From: Mycobacterium sp. GA-1199
GTDB taxonomy: Bacteria; Actinomycetota; Actinomycetes; Mycobacteriales; Mycobacteriaceae
Length of the DNA stretch: 64,000 nucleotides
NCBI RefSeq assembly: GCF_001500045.1
Contig: NZ_LQIX01000023.1
Span: 124,001-188,000 of the forward strand
Direction: 5' to 3'
The position numbers and the translations under genes were made by a program. Below are positions 44,897 to 53,734 of this stretch, in pieces (the stretch's first letter is position 1; each line of letters begins with the position of its first letter). Below the pieces are notes generated by a model. It saw only the letters and a program-made list of their open reading frames with translations, did not search any database and was not told the origin of the DNA.

Positions 44897-45292
44897 CTAG
44901 CGAAGCAGCCGGGCGTGGTCGACCTTGATGCAGCGGTCCATCACAACGTGTAACCCGGCCGCCTCGCCGTCGCGGGCGACCTGCTCGTCCCAGAGGCCGA
45001 GTTGCAGCCACAACACCTTGGCTCCGACCGCGATGGCGTCCTGCAACACCGCGGGCAGATGCTCGCGCCTGCGGAACACGTCGACGAGGTCCGGCACCAC
45101 CGGCAGATCGGCCAGCGACGGGTAGACCGGGGTGCCCTCGATGTCGCTGACGGTCGGATTGACCAGGTACAGGTCGTAATCGGCGACCGCCTTGAGGTAG
45201 GTCCAGATCTCGTGGCTGGCCCGGTCGGGGTTCGGCGATGCGCCGACGATCGCCACCGTGCGGGTCTCCCGCAGAATCTGCTCGAGGTCCAT
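44897..45292 (-). CDS. CoA-binding domain protein (YccU-like)
   Basis: 131 residues of a Rossmann-like CoA-binding fold: TVAIVGASPNPDRASHEIWTYL, LYLVNPTVSDIEGTPVYPSLADLP and KVLWLQLGLWDEQVARDGEAAGL. Standalone CoA-binding proteins of this size resemble YccU; the biological role is not established. ATG at 45292. It follows the HTH gene by 28 bp in the same direction, so it may be part of the mmpL11 transcript. Confidence 0.87.
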   Translation of the reverse strand: MDLEQILRETRTVAIVGASPNPDRASHEIWTYLKAVADYDLYLVNPTVSDIEGTPVYPSLADLPVVPDLVDVFRRREHLPAVLQDAIAVGAKVLWLQLGLWDEQVARDGEAAGLHVVMDRCIKVDHARLLR

Positions 45293-45320
45293 TCCCGGCG
45301 TATACCCAGCCGGCGGGCCG

Positions 45321-45842
45321 TCAGCCGTTGGGCCGGTTCGAACGCATCCGCGCGAACCGCTCCGAGAGTCGCTTCATCCGCACCATCAACGACGCCGACG
45401 GGCTGGTCTGGCCGCCGAGGAACGACGCGAACTCATCGGGGGGCACGCCGATCCGCGATGCGAACTCCTGGCGCCCCAGCCCGGAGTGTTCCAACAGCGC
45501 GCGGATGTGTCGGGCCACCTCCTCGCGCTCGTTGGCCTCCAGATGTTCGCGGGTTCGGGTGAGCACCTCGGCCAGCGCTTTGGACACGCCGTACGGTCGT
45601 GCCGTCTCGAGGACCTCCTCGACCTGACGCGCGGTACGGCCGAACGGGTCTCGCTTGATGGCCGCGACGATGCGCTGCCAGACCGCGAGGTCGTCGGTCT
45701 CCAGGGCCGCGCGGATGGCCGCGGTCGGCCAGAACTCGACCGGGCGCTCGTCAGCGGCCTGTGTAGCGGGCGGTCCCGAGCTCTGCTCTGCGGAGACACC
45801 CTCGCGGCGGCGGGCATCCCGAATGTCGGGAGTCACCGTCAC
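45321..45842 (-). CDS. Cro/C1-type helix-turn-helix protein (Rv0201c type)
   Basis: 173 residues. The central part is helical (WQRIVAAIKRDPFGRTARQVEEVLE) and residues about 125-155 form an HTH, HSGLGRQEFASRIGVPPDEF then ASFLGG. It may be a DNA-binding regulator of the mmpL11 region. GTG at 45842 overlaps the mmpL11 stop in GTGA, so it is co-translated; a second GTG at 45836 is possible. Confidence 0.72.
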   Translation of the reverse strand: MTVTPDIRDARRREGVSAEQSSGPPATQAADERPVEFWPTAAIRAALETDDLAVWQRIVAAIKRDPFGRTARQVEEVLETARPYGVSKALAEVLTRTREHLEANEREEVARHIRALLEHSGLGRQEFASRIGVPPDEFASFLGGQTSPSASLMVRMKRLSERFARMRSNRPNG

Positions 45843-48742
45843 CTCGCCTCCTCCAGCATCGCGACCGCCACCGAAAGGCAGCGCTCTCGCACTTTCGCCC
45901 ACTCCGCCTCCGCCTCCGGACCGGACATCCGGGTATCGTGCTCGTCCGAAGGCGCAGGGTCGGCCAGTCGGCGTACCAGCTGAGTCGCCACCCACTGCTT
46001 TCTTGACTGTGAACCAGAGTAGTACCGGTCCATTGTGCTCAGTACTTCTGCCGCCGTGCGCGTGTCCGTGCACTCGACGAGGTCGGCGAACTCGGCGTAG
46101 TCGCGTGCGGTGTTGCGGCACATGATGAGGTAGCCCTTCAGCCGCAGCGTCTCCGCGCCCGTCGGGATCTGCAGCCGGTCGCCGGTCGGCAGTTGAACAT
46201 TGGTGGTTTCCATCGGACTGCGCCGCTCCATCGTGGCGTGCTCGCATTCCGATGCGGTCTCGAGCGCGTCGAGGGCGACCGCCAGCCGGCCCCGCCACAT
46301 CGTCACCGGATGCACCGGCGGCGGGGCGGTGGCCAGCGCGGTACCGCCGCCGCCGCGGTGCCCGGCGTTGAGCCGTCCGACGCTGCGCATCTTCGTGGTC
46401 GGTGCGTCCGGACTGCAGCCGCTGAAGGCCAGCGGGTCGGCGACCGTGACAGCCTGCGGTACAAGGGTTTTCAACTTGGCCGCCGACTTGACGACGGTGC
46501 GCAGCTCGGATCCGGTCGGTCCCAGCGACGAGAGATCGTCGGGGATGATGATCAGATTGGGAGTGTCGACCTTGGGCAGTGGCTTCTCGAAATCCACCGA
46601 CGGCAGGATGCGGGCCAGCCAGTGCGGTAGCCACCAGTTCCACTCGTCGAACATCGCCATCAGGGCCGGCACGAGGACCAGCCGGACGACGGTCGCGTCC
46701 ACGGCGATCGCCACCGCGCAGGCCACACCCAGCTGAGCGACCAGCGGCATCCCTGCGAACGCGAACCCGATGAACACCGCGATCATGATGAGGGCGGCGC
46801 TGGTGATGGTCCTCGCGCTGGTGCTCACGCCGTAGGCCACCGCGTCGCGCGTGTTGCGCGTCAGCAGGAAGCGCTCACGGATGCGGGTCAGCAAGAAGAT
46901 CTCGTAGTCCATGGACAGACCGAACGTCATCGCCAGAACCAGCGGCGGGATCGTACTGTCCAGCGACGAGATCCGGTCGAAGCCCAGGTCTTCGAGCCAG
47001 CCCCACTGGAACACCACCACCAGGCTGCCGTAGGCGGCGGCCACCGACAGCACCGTCATCAGAACGCCCTTGAGCGCCAGGACCACCGAGCGGATCGCGA
47101 CGAGCAGCATGAAGAACGCGATCATCGCTACGAACAGGAACACCAGTGGCTGAGTGGCAGAGACCCGGTCGTCGAAATCCTTGATCAGAGCGGTCGGACC
47201 GCCGACGTCGATCTGCACGTTCTCGGTTCCGGGGGTCGATGGCAACTCCGCGCGCATCCAGTCGACCGTCTCGCGTGCGCCCATGTCCTCGGGGTCGACC
47301 GACAGCACCGCCGACAACAGCGCGTGCCGGTAGTCCTCGCCGAAGGACGGCGGGCTGACCGACACCACGTTGGGACCCTGCGCCATCCGCTGGCGAATCG
47401 CGTCGAGCAGCGGCTCCTTGGCGGGCGCCGACGCGGCGTTGCCGTCGGGGAAGGCCACCAGCACTCGGACCGGACCCAGTGCGCCGGCGCCGAGCGCCTC
47501 GGCCGCGGCGTTGACGCCCCCGCGGATCTCGTGGGTCGGCTCGAACTGACGCTGCATGCTGTTGCCGAGCATCATCGAGAACGCGGGGGCGGCCAGCGTG
47601 ATCAGCAGCGCGGCGGCGGCCATCGCCGATAGCCACGGCCTGCGCATCACCCAGCCGGTCCAGCGCGTCCAGAACCGGGACTGGGTGGCTTCGGGGCGTC
47701 GCGACCAATGCAGGTACGACGAGCGTCGGGCCGCCGACCGCCCGAACGTCGCCAGCACGGCCGGCGTCAATGTCGTCGAGGTGAGCACCGCGACCGCGAC
47801 GGCGAGGATGGCGCCGGTGGCCATCGACTCCAACACCGGGGTCTGAATGAGGTAGATCCCGGTCACCGAGGCGATCACGGTCAGCCCGGACAACACCACC
47901 GCCAGGCCCGACGTGGCCATCGCGGCGTCGGCGGCCTGCTCCGGATCGCGGCCGGCGCGCAGTTCCTCGCGGAATCGCATGAGGATGAACAGCGAGTAGT
48001 CGATCGCCACCGCGATGCCGAACATCGACACGGTCGACGTCACGAACACCGACATCGTCGTGAACATCGAAAGCAGGTAGACGATCCCCATCGTCACCAC
48101 GACGGTGCAGATGCCCAGCAACAGCGGCACGGCCGCCGCGGCCAGCGACCCGAACACGGCGAGCAGGACGATCAGGACGATCGGCAGATTCCACCGCTCT
48201 GCCTGCGCGATGTCGTGTTTGGTGGCCTGAGTCGCGGCCGCGCCCAGAGCACCCTGGCCGATGACGTACAGCTTGACCCTGCCGTTCTCGATCTCGCCGG
48301 GGTCCTCGCCGTCGATACCGACCTTCTGACGGAGTTGTTTGGCGACGTCCACTGCGCCGGTGTTGTCGAAGTCCAGCTGCAGCGTGACGACGTAGGGCCG
48401 GTCCGGCTGCGGCGGGGGCTGCTGCGGGTTCGGAACGATTTTGACGCTGGGCACCTCGGCGGCGAGGCGTTCGAGGTGAGCGACGGCGTCGTTCATGTCC
48501 TGATACGAGGCGTCGGCGCGCGGTGCGGCGACCAACGCCAGCGGCGAGGCGCCCTGATCGGGGAAGTGCTCCTGGAGCTCGTGCTGCACGCGCAGCGACT
48601 GGGAGCCTTCGACCTCGAAGCCCCCACCCGTGAGGTGACTCGACTGGTTGAGCGCCAGCCAGATCGACGGGACGAGCAGGAGCACCCATACGGCGAATAC
48701 CGCCCAGCGATATCTGCGCAGTTTGCTACTCAAGCGCAACAT
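45839..48742 (-). CDS. mmpL11: MmpL11 transporter
   Basis: 967 residues, equal to the M. tuberculosis protein within one or two. About 12 transmembrane helices in the RND layout with proton-relay D-Y pairs in AIDYSLFILMRFREE and SMDYEIFLLTRIRERF. The family exports mycolyl or wax-ester lipids and, for MmpL11, takes part in haem uptake with the Rv0203-type protein encoded divergently at 49091. ATG at 48742 starts with the first helix; the longer frame to 48865 is not protein-like. A C-terminal cytosolic extension of about 250 residues is present. Confidence 0.94.
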   Translation of the reverse strand: MLRLSSKLRRYRWAVFAVWVLLLVPSIWLALNQSSHLTGGGFEVEGSQSLRVQHELQEHFPDQGASPLALVAAPRADASYQDMNDAVAHLERLAAEVPSVKIVPNPQQPPPQPDRPYVVTLQLDFDNTGAVDVAKQLRQKVGIDGEDPGEIENGRVKLYVIGQGALGAAATQATKHDIAQAERWNLPIVLIVLLAVFGSLAAAAVPLLLGICTVVVTMGIVYLLSMFTTMSVFVTSTVSMFGIAVAIDYSLFILMRFREELRAGRDPEQAADAAMATSGLAVVLSGLTVIASVTGIYLIQTPVLESMATGAILAVAVAVLTSTTLTPAVLATFGRSAARRSSYLHWSRRPEATQSRFWTRWTGWVMRRPWLSAMAAAALLITLAAPAFSMMLGNSMQRQFEPTHEIRGGVNAAAEALGAGALGPVRVLVAFPDGNAASAPAKEPLLDAIRQRMAQGPNVVSVSPPSFGEDYRHALLSAVLSVDPEDMGARETVDWMRAELPSTPGTENVQIDVGGPTALIKDFDDRVSATQPLVFLFVAMIAFFMLLVAIRSVVLALKGVLMTVLSVAAAYGSLVVVFQWGWLEDLGFDRISSLDSTIPPLVLAMTFGLSMDYEIFLLTRIRERFLLTRNTRDAVAYGVSTSARTITSAALIMIAVFIGFAFAGMPLVAQLGVACAVAIAVDATVVRLVLVPALMAMFDEWNWWLPHWLARILPSVDFEKPLPKVDTPNLIIIPDDLSSLGPTGSELRTVVKSAAKLKTLVPQAVTVADPLAFSGCSPDAPTTKMRSVGRLNAGHRGGGGTALATAPPPVHPVTMWRGRLAVALDALETASECEHATMERRSPMETTNVQLPTGDRLQIPTGAETLRLKGYLIMCRNTARDYAEFADLVECTDTRTAAEVLSTMDRYYSGSQSRKQWVATQLVRRLADPAPSDEHDTRMSGPEAEAEWAKVRERCLSVAVAMLEEAR

Positions 48743-49090
48743 GAATTGCTGGATTGGATTCCCCGCTTTCTCCCCGGCGTTTCGTAGCCGAAGCGTACAA
48801 CAACCTGCGGTAAGGTGCCGGTCCCTTCGATCTCCTCTCAGGGTGCCTGAACGGTGTGCCAGCAACGCCCCACGATGTCCCGATTCGTTCTCGCAACCAA
48901 GCCCATCGGCGTTACTGCCGTCGCGCGCGGACCGGCGCTCATGGGGCCGTCACCCCGCTGAATTGGCGGGGGTGACGCGACGGGTGGCAGGATGTGGCTT
49001 GGCCGTTTTCGGCGTCGGGGACTGATTGCCGTCCATCGCGAGAGCATTTGCGGGCCGTTGGAGATCGTCCGCAAATCGTTAGGAGTTGTC
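48743..49090. other. 348-bp divergent intergenic region with two hairpins
   Basis: Separates mmpL11 (minus) from the haem-binding gene (plus). One hairpin has arms 48949-48958 and 48966-48976 (GTCACCCCGC against GCGGGGGTGAC, one bulged base). A second has ATTTGCGG at 49046-49053 and CCGCAAAT at 49069-49076. A minus-strand -10-like TACGCT lies at 48792-48797 for mmpL11. No gene is evident. Confidence 0.55.
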
Positions 49091-49666
49091 ATGAAAACGA
49101 CCGCCGGGCTGATACGTCGCAGCGTCGTCGGCGTCGTCGCTGCCTCTGCCGCGGGCGGAGCCGTGGCGGCCGCGCTGGTGCTGCCGTCCCTCTCGTCTGC
49201 TCCGTCGGCGACCGCCGCGAATGACCCGTGCGCGGCCAGCGAAGTTGCCAGGACGATCGGCGACGTCGCCACTTCGACGGGTGACTACCTCGACGCGCAC
49301 CCGCAGACGAACCAGGCGTTGACGACGATCTCCAAACAGCAGGCCGGGCCGCAGTCGCTGGGCGCCCTGAAGGCGTACTTCGACGCCAACCCGGAAGTCG
49401 CCGAGGACTTACAGCAGCTGCAGCAGCCGCTGGCCAGCCTGTCGGGCAAGTGCAAACTTCCGCTGACCCTGCCCCAGGTGATGGGTCTGATGCAGGCCGC
49501 TCAGCAGCAGGGCGCAGGTCTTCCCGCGGGTTTGCCGGCGCAGGCACCGACCGCGAGGACCCCGGCGCTGACCGCACCGGACGCCACGGTCCAACCGCAT
49601 GGGGCGTCACCGGTTTCGCAGGGCAACTCGCATTCACCGTCATCGGCCATCGCCGGGCTGCCCTGA
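49091..49666 (+). CDS. Secreted haem-binding protein (Rv0203 type)
   Basis: 191 residues with a Tat/Sec-like signal (about 1-40) and the helical haem-binding core DPCAASEVARTIGDVATSTGDYLDAHPQTNQALTTI, then a second Cys in GKCKLP. M. tuberculosis Rv0203 binds haem and works with MmpL11 and MmpL3 in haem uptake. Here the C-terminus is longer than in Rv0203 by an extra Pro/Ala-rich tail of about 50 residues. ATG at 49091 has AGGAG five bases upstream, right after the ATTTGCGG hairpin. Confidence 0.88.
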   Translation: MKTTAGLIRRSVVGVVAASAAGGAVAAALVLPSLSSAPSATAANDPCAASEVARTIGDVATSTGDYLDAHPQTNQALTTISKQQAGPQSLGALKAYFDANPEVAEDLQQLQQPLASLSGKCKLPLTLPQVMGLMQAAQQQGAGLPAGLPAQAPTARTPALTAPDATVQPHGASPVSQGNSHSPSSAIAGLP

Positions 49667-49857
49667 CCCGAAACGACGCACAGCCACTCGTCGCCGAGGG
49701 GTTTCAGCTGCGGATTTCGTGTTGTCGGTGTTTCGTTGACCGCAAGGCAAGAAAGTCTGCCGACAATCTGCTTAGCTTTTCTTCGTTGGTCCCAGTTGGT
49801 AGACGTCGCTAACCACCCTGGTTACGGCCACCCCACTTCCGATGAAGGAGCTCACCC

Positions 49858-50232
49858 ATGTTTCTCTCGGCCCGTTCTGCGCGTCGTGCGGTTGCTGGCG
49901 CGGTCGGCACCGGCGCGATCGCCGGTGCGATGTTCCTCGGTGCGACGCCCCTCGCGGCCGCGGAGCCACCGAACTGCACCGCGGCCGATCTCGCCGGCGT
50001 GGCCTCCGGCGTCTCGGCGTCGACATCGGCATACCTGTTCACGCATCCGGAGGTGAACTGGTTCTTCACCAGCCTCGAGGGCCTGCCGCGCGACGAGGTC
50101 CGGGGCAAGGTGCAGGACTACCTGAACGCCAACCCTACGGTCAAGGCCGACCTGACGGGGATCCGTCAGCCGCTGGTCGACATCAAGAACCGCTGCGGTG
50201 ACACCGACGGCGACGGCCTCGCCGACAGCTAG
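49858..50232 (+). CDS. Second haemophore-like secreted protein
   Basis: 124 residues. Signal peptide ends PLAAAEPP. The mature part (NCTAADLAGVASGVSASTSAYLFTHPEVNWFF, then LNANPTVKADLTGIRQPLVDIKNRCG) shows the same Cys-helix-Cys layout as the upstream Rv0203-type protein, so it is a paralogue. The tail DTDGDGLADS is acidic. The ATG at 49858 follows GAAGGAG. A role in haem binding is inferred from the family. The 191 bp before it hold nothing clear except this RBS. Confidence 0.8.
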   Translation: MFLSARSARRAVAGAVGTGAIAGAMFLGATPLAAAEPPNCTAADLAGVASGVSASTSAYLFTHPEVNWFFTSLEGLPRDEVRGKVQDYLNANPTVKADLTGIRQPLVDIKNRCGDTDGDGLADS

Positions 50233-50244
50233 GCCTGCGTCCGT

Positions 50245-51015
50245 TTGACACCTGGGCCATCCGCTCGGCAGGAGGGTGCGGGCCCCACCGTGCTGATGGT
50301 CGACGATGACCCGGACGTCAGGACCTCGGTCTCGCGCGGATTGCGCCACTCGGGGTTCGACGTGCGGGTCGCCGCGACCGGTAAGGAAGCGTTGCGTCTG
50401 CTGTCCAACGACCGCGATGCGCGCGGACCTCGACACGCTGCGCATCCACGAACCTGCCCGCCGACGAGCGGGCCGAGGTGGTGCAGGACCTCTCGCGGGC
50501 CCAGCGCAGGGTGGAGGCGATCATCACCGCGCCCGGACAGTTGGCCTCGGGACAACTCGCGGGCGCCGAGGACCGCGAAACCATCGATGTCGCAGAGTTG
50601 TTGGACCGCGTGGCCCGCGAGAACGTCCGCGCAGGCGGTGCCGTCGACATCGAGGTCGAAGCCGATGACGACCTGGGCACCATCTGGGGCTGGCCCGGCG
50701 GGCTGCGTCTGGCGGTCGACAACCTGGTGCGCAATGCGATAACCCACGGCAGGGCCAGCCGCATCGTGCTTGCCGCGCCGGCTGAACGCCACGAAGACGA
50801 TCGTCGTCGACGACAACGGGTGTGGCCTTCCCGCCGACGAGCACAAGGCCGTCCTCGGCCGCTTCTCCCGCGGCAGCACCGCTGCGCCCGGCGGCTCGGG
50901 TCTGGGGCTTGCCCTCGTGGCGCAGCAGGCGGCGCTGCACGGCGGTCGCATCGAGCTTTCCGACGGACCGCTGGGCGGCCTGCGCGACCCTTACGGTGTC
51001 AGCGGCGAGTCATGA
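50245..51015 (+). pseudogene. PrrA-PrrB-type two-component system remnant
   Basis: Frame one (50245 on) starts like a PrrA response regulator receiver, VLMVDDDPDVRTSVSRGLRHSGF then GKEALRLLSNDRDA, but stops resembling it before the phosphoacceptor Asp. It then joins PrrB-like kinase sequence: MRADLDTLRIHE, then with a frame change LPADERAEVVQDLSRAQRRVEAII and GLRLAVDNLVRNAITHG, then after another shift near 50780 VVDDNGCGLPADEHKAVLGRFSRGSTAAPGGSGLGL. A last shift lies near 50985. This indicates a large deletion fusing prrA to prrB and several small indels. The tail overlaps the DUF3054 stop by about 16 bp. Confidence 0.82.
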
Positions 51016-51376
51016 CGTGGATCCCCACACGCCAGCCGAGTAACAGCACGGCCGTCGAAATAGAGGCCACAACAACAAAACTCGGCGCCACGCCGGCAGA
51101 CGTGAGCTTGCGTAGCAGCATCCCCAGCACGATGGTGCACACCCACACCGCGATGCCGGTCGGGATCAGCGCATAGGGACGCCGCCAACCGAGCGAGAAC
51201 ACCCAACCGGCAAGGGCGCCGGACACGAACGGCCACGCGGTCTCGGCGATACCACCCAGATCTAGGCCCTCGTCGTGGCTGCGCCGCCCGATGGTGGCGA
51301 ACACGATCAGGCAGACCACGTCGGTGGCCAGTGCGGTCAGGGCGGGCCGCGCCTGTTCTGAGCTATCGATCGGCAT
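50999..51376 (-). CDS. DUF3054 membrane protein
   Basis: 125 residues with four transmembrane helices. The start ALTALATDVVCLIVFATIGRRSHDEG and the LAGWVFSLGW and RPYALIPTGIAVWVCTIVLGMLLR segments match the actinobacterial DUF3054 family. Function unknown. The ATG at 51376 lies 14 bp inside the upstream M23 gene, so the two are coupled. Its 3' end overlaps the two-component remnant on the opposite strand. Confidence 0.86.
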   Translation of the reverse strand: MPIDSSEQARPALTALATDVVCLIVFATIGRRSHDEGLDLGGIAETAWPFVSGALAGWVFSLGWRRPYALIPTGIAVWVCTIVLGMLLRKLTSAGVAPSFVVVASISTAVLLLGWRVGIHVMTRR

Positions 51377-52613
51377 AGGTCATCACATCCAGTTCCAAAG
51401 GCATGGCGCTCTTTTCGTCACGAGGGGCGACTGTGGGCTGAAACTGTGCGGGGGCGCCCTCGAAGAGGGCACCGATTGTGTCATCGTCGTCGACGAGCCT
51501 CGTGTCGAGCCGGAAGTTGTCGAATACGAACGGTAACCCGTTGGAGCCCAACGGGTCCGGTGAGCTCATGACCTGGAAGTGCAGGTGTGGTGCGGTGGAA
51601 TTGCCGGTGTTGCCGACGTTGCCGATCACCTGCCCCGCGGTCAGTCGGTCACCGGGTTTGACGGCCACGGTGCCGGTTTTGATATGGGCGTACAGCGCGT
51701 AGTTCCCGTCACCGAGGTCCTGGACGACGTGGTTGCCTGCGTACTGGTTCAGCGGTAAGCCGGTCGGGTCGCGGCCGGGCACCTGCTCGGGCAAGCCGTC
51801 GAGCACGGAGATCACCCGCCCGTCACCGACGGCGTGGATGTCGGCGCCGAAGTAGGCGAAACTCTCGGGCTTCGACGAGTCCCCGGTGACCAGGCGTCCG
51901 TCGGGGTCGAGCTGGACGTAGTCGATCGCGAATCGTTCCGCGGCCCACAGCCGGCCGTTGACCGGGTTGAGCGCCGTGCGGTGGGCGCTGGTGCCGCAGC
52001 ACCCGCCGCCGTCGACCCAGTTCGGCCCCCGCAACGGGGGCCGGATGGCGACGGGTTCGCGGGGTTGAACTTCGACCGGGGCGATGTCGACGGTCTGCTC
52101 GGCGGGAAAGAGTGGATCTTGCGGGTCGGGATTGGTCAGTGCGACGGCGTGTGTGAGCCGACTCGGGGTCTGCACGTCGTCGTCGAGGCTGACGTCGAAC
52201 AACACGACTGCCGTCTGCGCGGGACCGAGTGTCGTTGTGGGGCTCGGCGTTCCGATGATCCGTGACCAATGCGCCAACTGGTCGCCCCGGAGGTCGAGCA
52301 GGGCGACGTCGCGGTCCAGCACGGTGATCGACTTCATGGTCAACGGGTGCGGCAGCGTGTTGGTCAGGCTGATCTCGTACACCAGGTGCTTCTTGCCGTC
52401 GGTGGCGCGCACCGGCACGGGCTGGCTGATGGCGTCGCCGACGATCGGGGTGGCCACCGACGGGGCAGGGCCTCTTTTCGGTCCCTGCGCCGCCGATGCC
52501 GTCGTGGTCTGGGGCGAGGATGGGGCAGGCGATGTCGCGGCGGGGCGGTCGGTGCCCTGCGAACATGCGGCGATCAGCGCGACGGCGCCGAGAGCGGCTA
52601 CTGCCGGTCGCAT
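51363..52613 (-). CDS. M23-like (LytM) lipoprotein, probably lacking one Zn ligand
   Basis: 416 residues. The lipobox is ALIAAC. Residues about 50-200 form a beta-rich N-terminal domain and about 210-370 an M23 fold: AAERFAIDYV, YALYAHIKTGTVAVKPGDRL and STAPHLHFQV. Active M23 enzymes need His in the first H-x3-D motif; here the position is Arg (R-F-A-I-D), while HLH is intact, so it may be a non-catalytic peptidoglycan-binding regulator. Starts at ATG 52613, overlapping the YbhN-like gene by 16 bp. Part of a three-gene operon down to 50999. Confidence 0.78.
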   Translation of the reverse strand: MRPAVAALGAVALIAACSQGTDRPAATSPAPSSPQTTTASAAQGPKRGPAPSVATPIVGDAISQPVPVRATDGKKHLVYEISLTNTLPHPLTMKSITVLDRDVALLDLRGDQLAHWSRIIGTPSPTTTLGPAQTAVVLFDVSLDDDVQTPSRLTHAVALTNPDPQDPLFPAEQTVDIAPVEVQPREPVAIRPPLRGPNWVDGGGCCGTSAHRTALNPVNGRLWAAERFAIDYVQLDPDGRLVTGDSSKPESFAYFGADIHAVGDGRVISVLDGLPEQVPGRDPTGLPLNQYAGNHVVQDLGDGNYALYAHIKTGTVAVKPGDRLTAGQVIGNVGNTGNSTAPHLHFQVMSSPDPLGSNGLPFVFDNFRLDTRLVDDDDTIGALFEGAPAQFQPTVAPRDEKSAMPLELDVMTYADR

Positions 52614-53659
52614 GCGTCGGGGTCGACGTCGGTGTCGGTGCGGAACATGAAGAAGAACACCACCCATCCGATCGCGGCGATGAAGATCCAGCTGATCAAC
52701 CTGAAGATCAGCATCGCCGAGATCGCCGAGGCCAGCGTCATCCCGCTTGACACCAGGCCGGGCACCAGCACCGCCTCCACCACCAGCAACCCGCCGGGCA
52801 TGAGGGGGATCGAGCCGACCGCGCGCGCGGCGACGTAGGCGACGACGACCCCGAGCAGTGACGGTCGCCCGCCGGCCGCGTAACAGGCGAACAACAGCGT
52901 CCCCACGCCGGTCACCAACGTGAACATCGACCAGGTGGACGCGACCGCGAGCTGGCGCTTGCTCAGCCTCACGGACTCGAGCTGAGCCAGCGTCTCACGC
53001 CATTTGGTCACCCCGCTGTGGGCGGGTTTCGCGCGGACGTAGTTCACCCACGACAGCACCCGCACCCCGATGCCGTCGAGCAGATCCGGTCGCGAGGCCA
53101 CCGCCTGCGCCAGCACGATCAGCATGATGAACCCGGCCAGCGTGAAGATCAGCGAGAACGGGTTGTGCTTGGCGCCGAGGAAGAACGCGCTGCCCAGCCC
53201 CAGCAACGCCAGGCTGATCACCTGCAACGCGCCCGACATCACGAGCTGCCAGGAGGCGATGACAGGAGTGGCGCCCCAGAGCCGCTGCTGGCGGTAGATG
53301 AACGTCGCCGACAGCACCGGTCCGCCCGGAAGCGTCGTGCTCAGGGAATTGCCCGCGTAGAACGCGGCCTGCGAACGCCATTGCCGCACAGGAACTCCCG
53401 CGGACCGCAACAGCTTGCGTTGGATGTCGCCGAAGAAGTGCATCGACGCCAGCGCGGTGCCCACCGCCGCCAGCACCCACCACCACTTCGCGGTGTAGAG
53501 GCTGTGCCACGCCTTGGCGAGCTGATCCCACACCAGTCCGAGTTCGACGCTCAGCACGACGACCGCGACGGCGAGGACGGCCCACCGCAGCCACCAGTAC
53601 TTGCCGCGCAGAGAGCGCCCTTGGCTGTGGGCTGCACTCGCAGGCGCGTCGTGTGCCAC
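52598..53659 (-). CDS. YbhN/UPF0104 flippase-like membrane protein (Rv0204c type)
   Basis: 353 residues with about eight transmembrane helices of the lysylphosphatidylglycerol-synthase-TM/YbhN family: [21 protein letters not shown] and [20 protein letters not shown] are the family's Gly/Pro-rich motifs. Likely involved in lipid translocation. The GTG at 53659 follows a minus-strand -10 element (TACCCT) by six bases. It is divergent from the AI-2E-type gene and heads a three-gene operon. Confidence 0.84.
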   Translation of the reverse strand: MAHDAPASAAHSQGRSLRGKYWWLRWAVLAVAVVVLSVELGLVWDQLAKAWHSLYTAKWWWVLAAVGTALASMHFFGDIQRKLLRSAGVPVRQWRSQAAFYAGNSLSTTLPGGPVLSATFIYRQQRLWGATPVIASWQLVMSGALQVISLALLGLGSAFFLGAKHNPFSLIFTLAGFIMLIVLAQAVASRPDLLDGIGVRVLSWVNYVRAKPAHSGVTKWRETLAQLESVRLSKRQLAVASTWSMFTLVTGVGTLLFACYAAGGRPSLLGVVVAYVAARAVGSIPLMPGGLLVVEAVLVPGLVSSGMTLASAISAMLIFRLISWIFIAAIGWVVFFFMFRTDTDVDPDACDRQ

Positions 53660-53734
53660 GGAGTAAGGGTAAGGCGTGTGCTGCGGTTTCCTTCAGATCC
53701 GTCGCGGCGACTGCCAGGCCGTTACGCTATCGGG
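53660..53734. promoter_or_regulatory. 75-bp region with two back-to-back leaderless promoters
   Basis: Plus strand: TACGCT at 53723-53728, six bases before ATG 53735. Minus strand: TACCCT (plus bases 53666-53671), six bases before GTG 53659. Neither start has a Shine-Dalgarno site. The two -35 regions overlap, so the genes may compete for polymerase. Confidence 0.5.
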
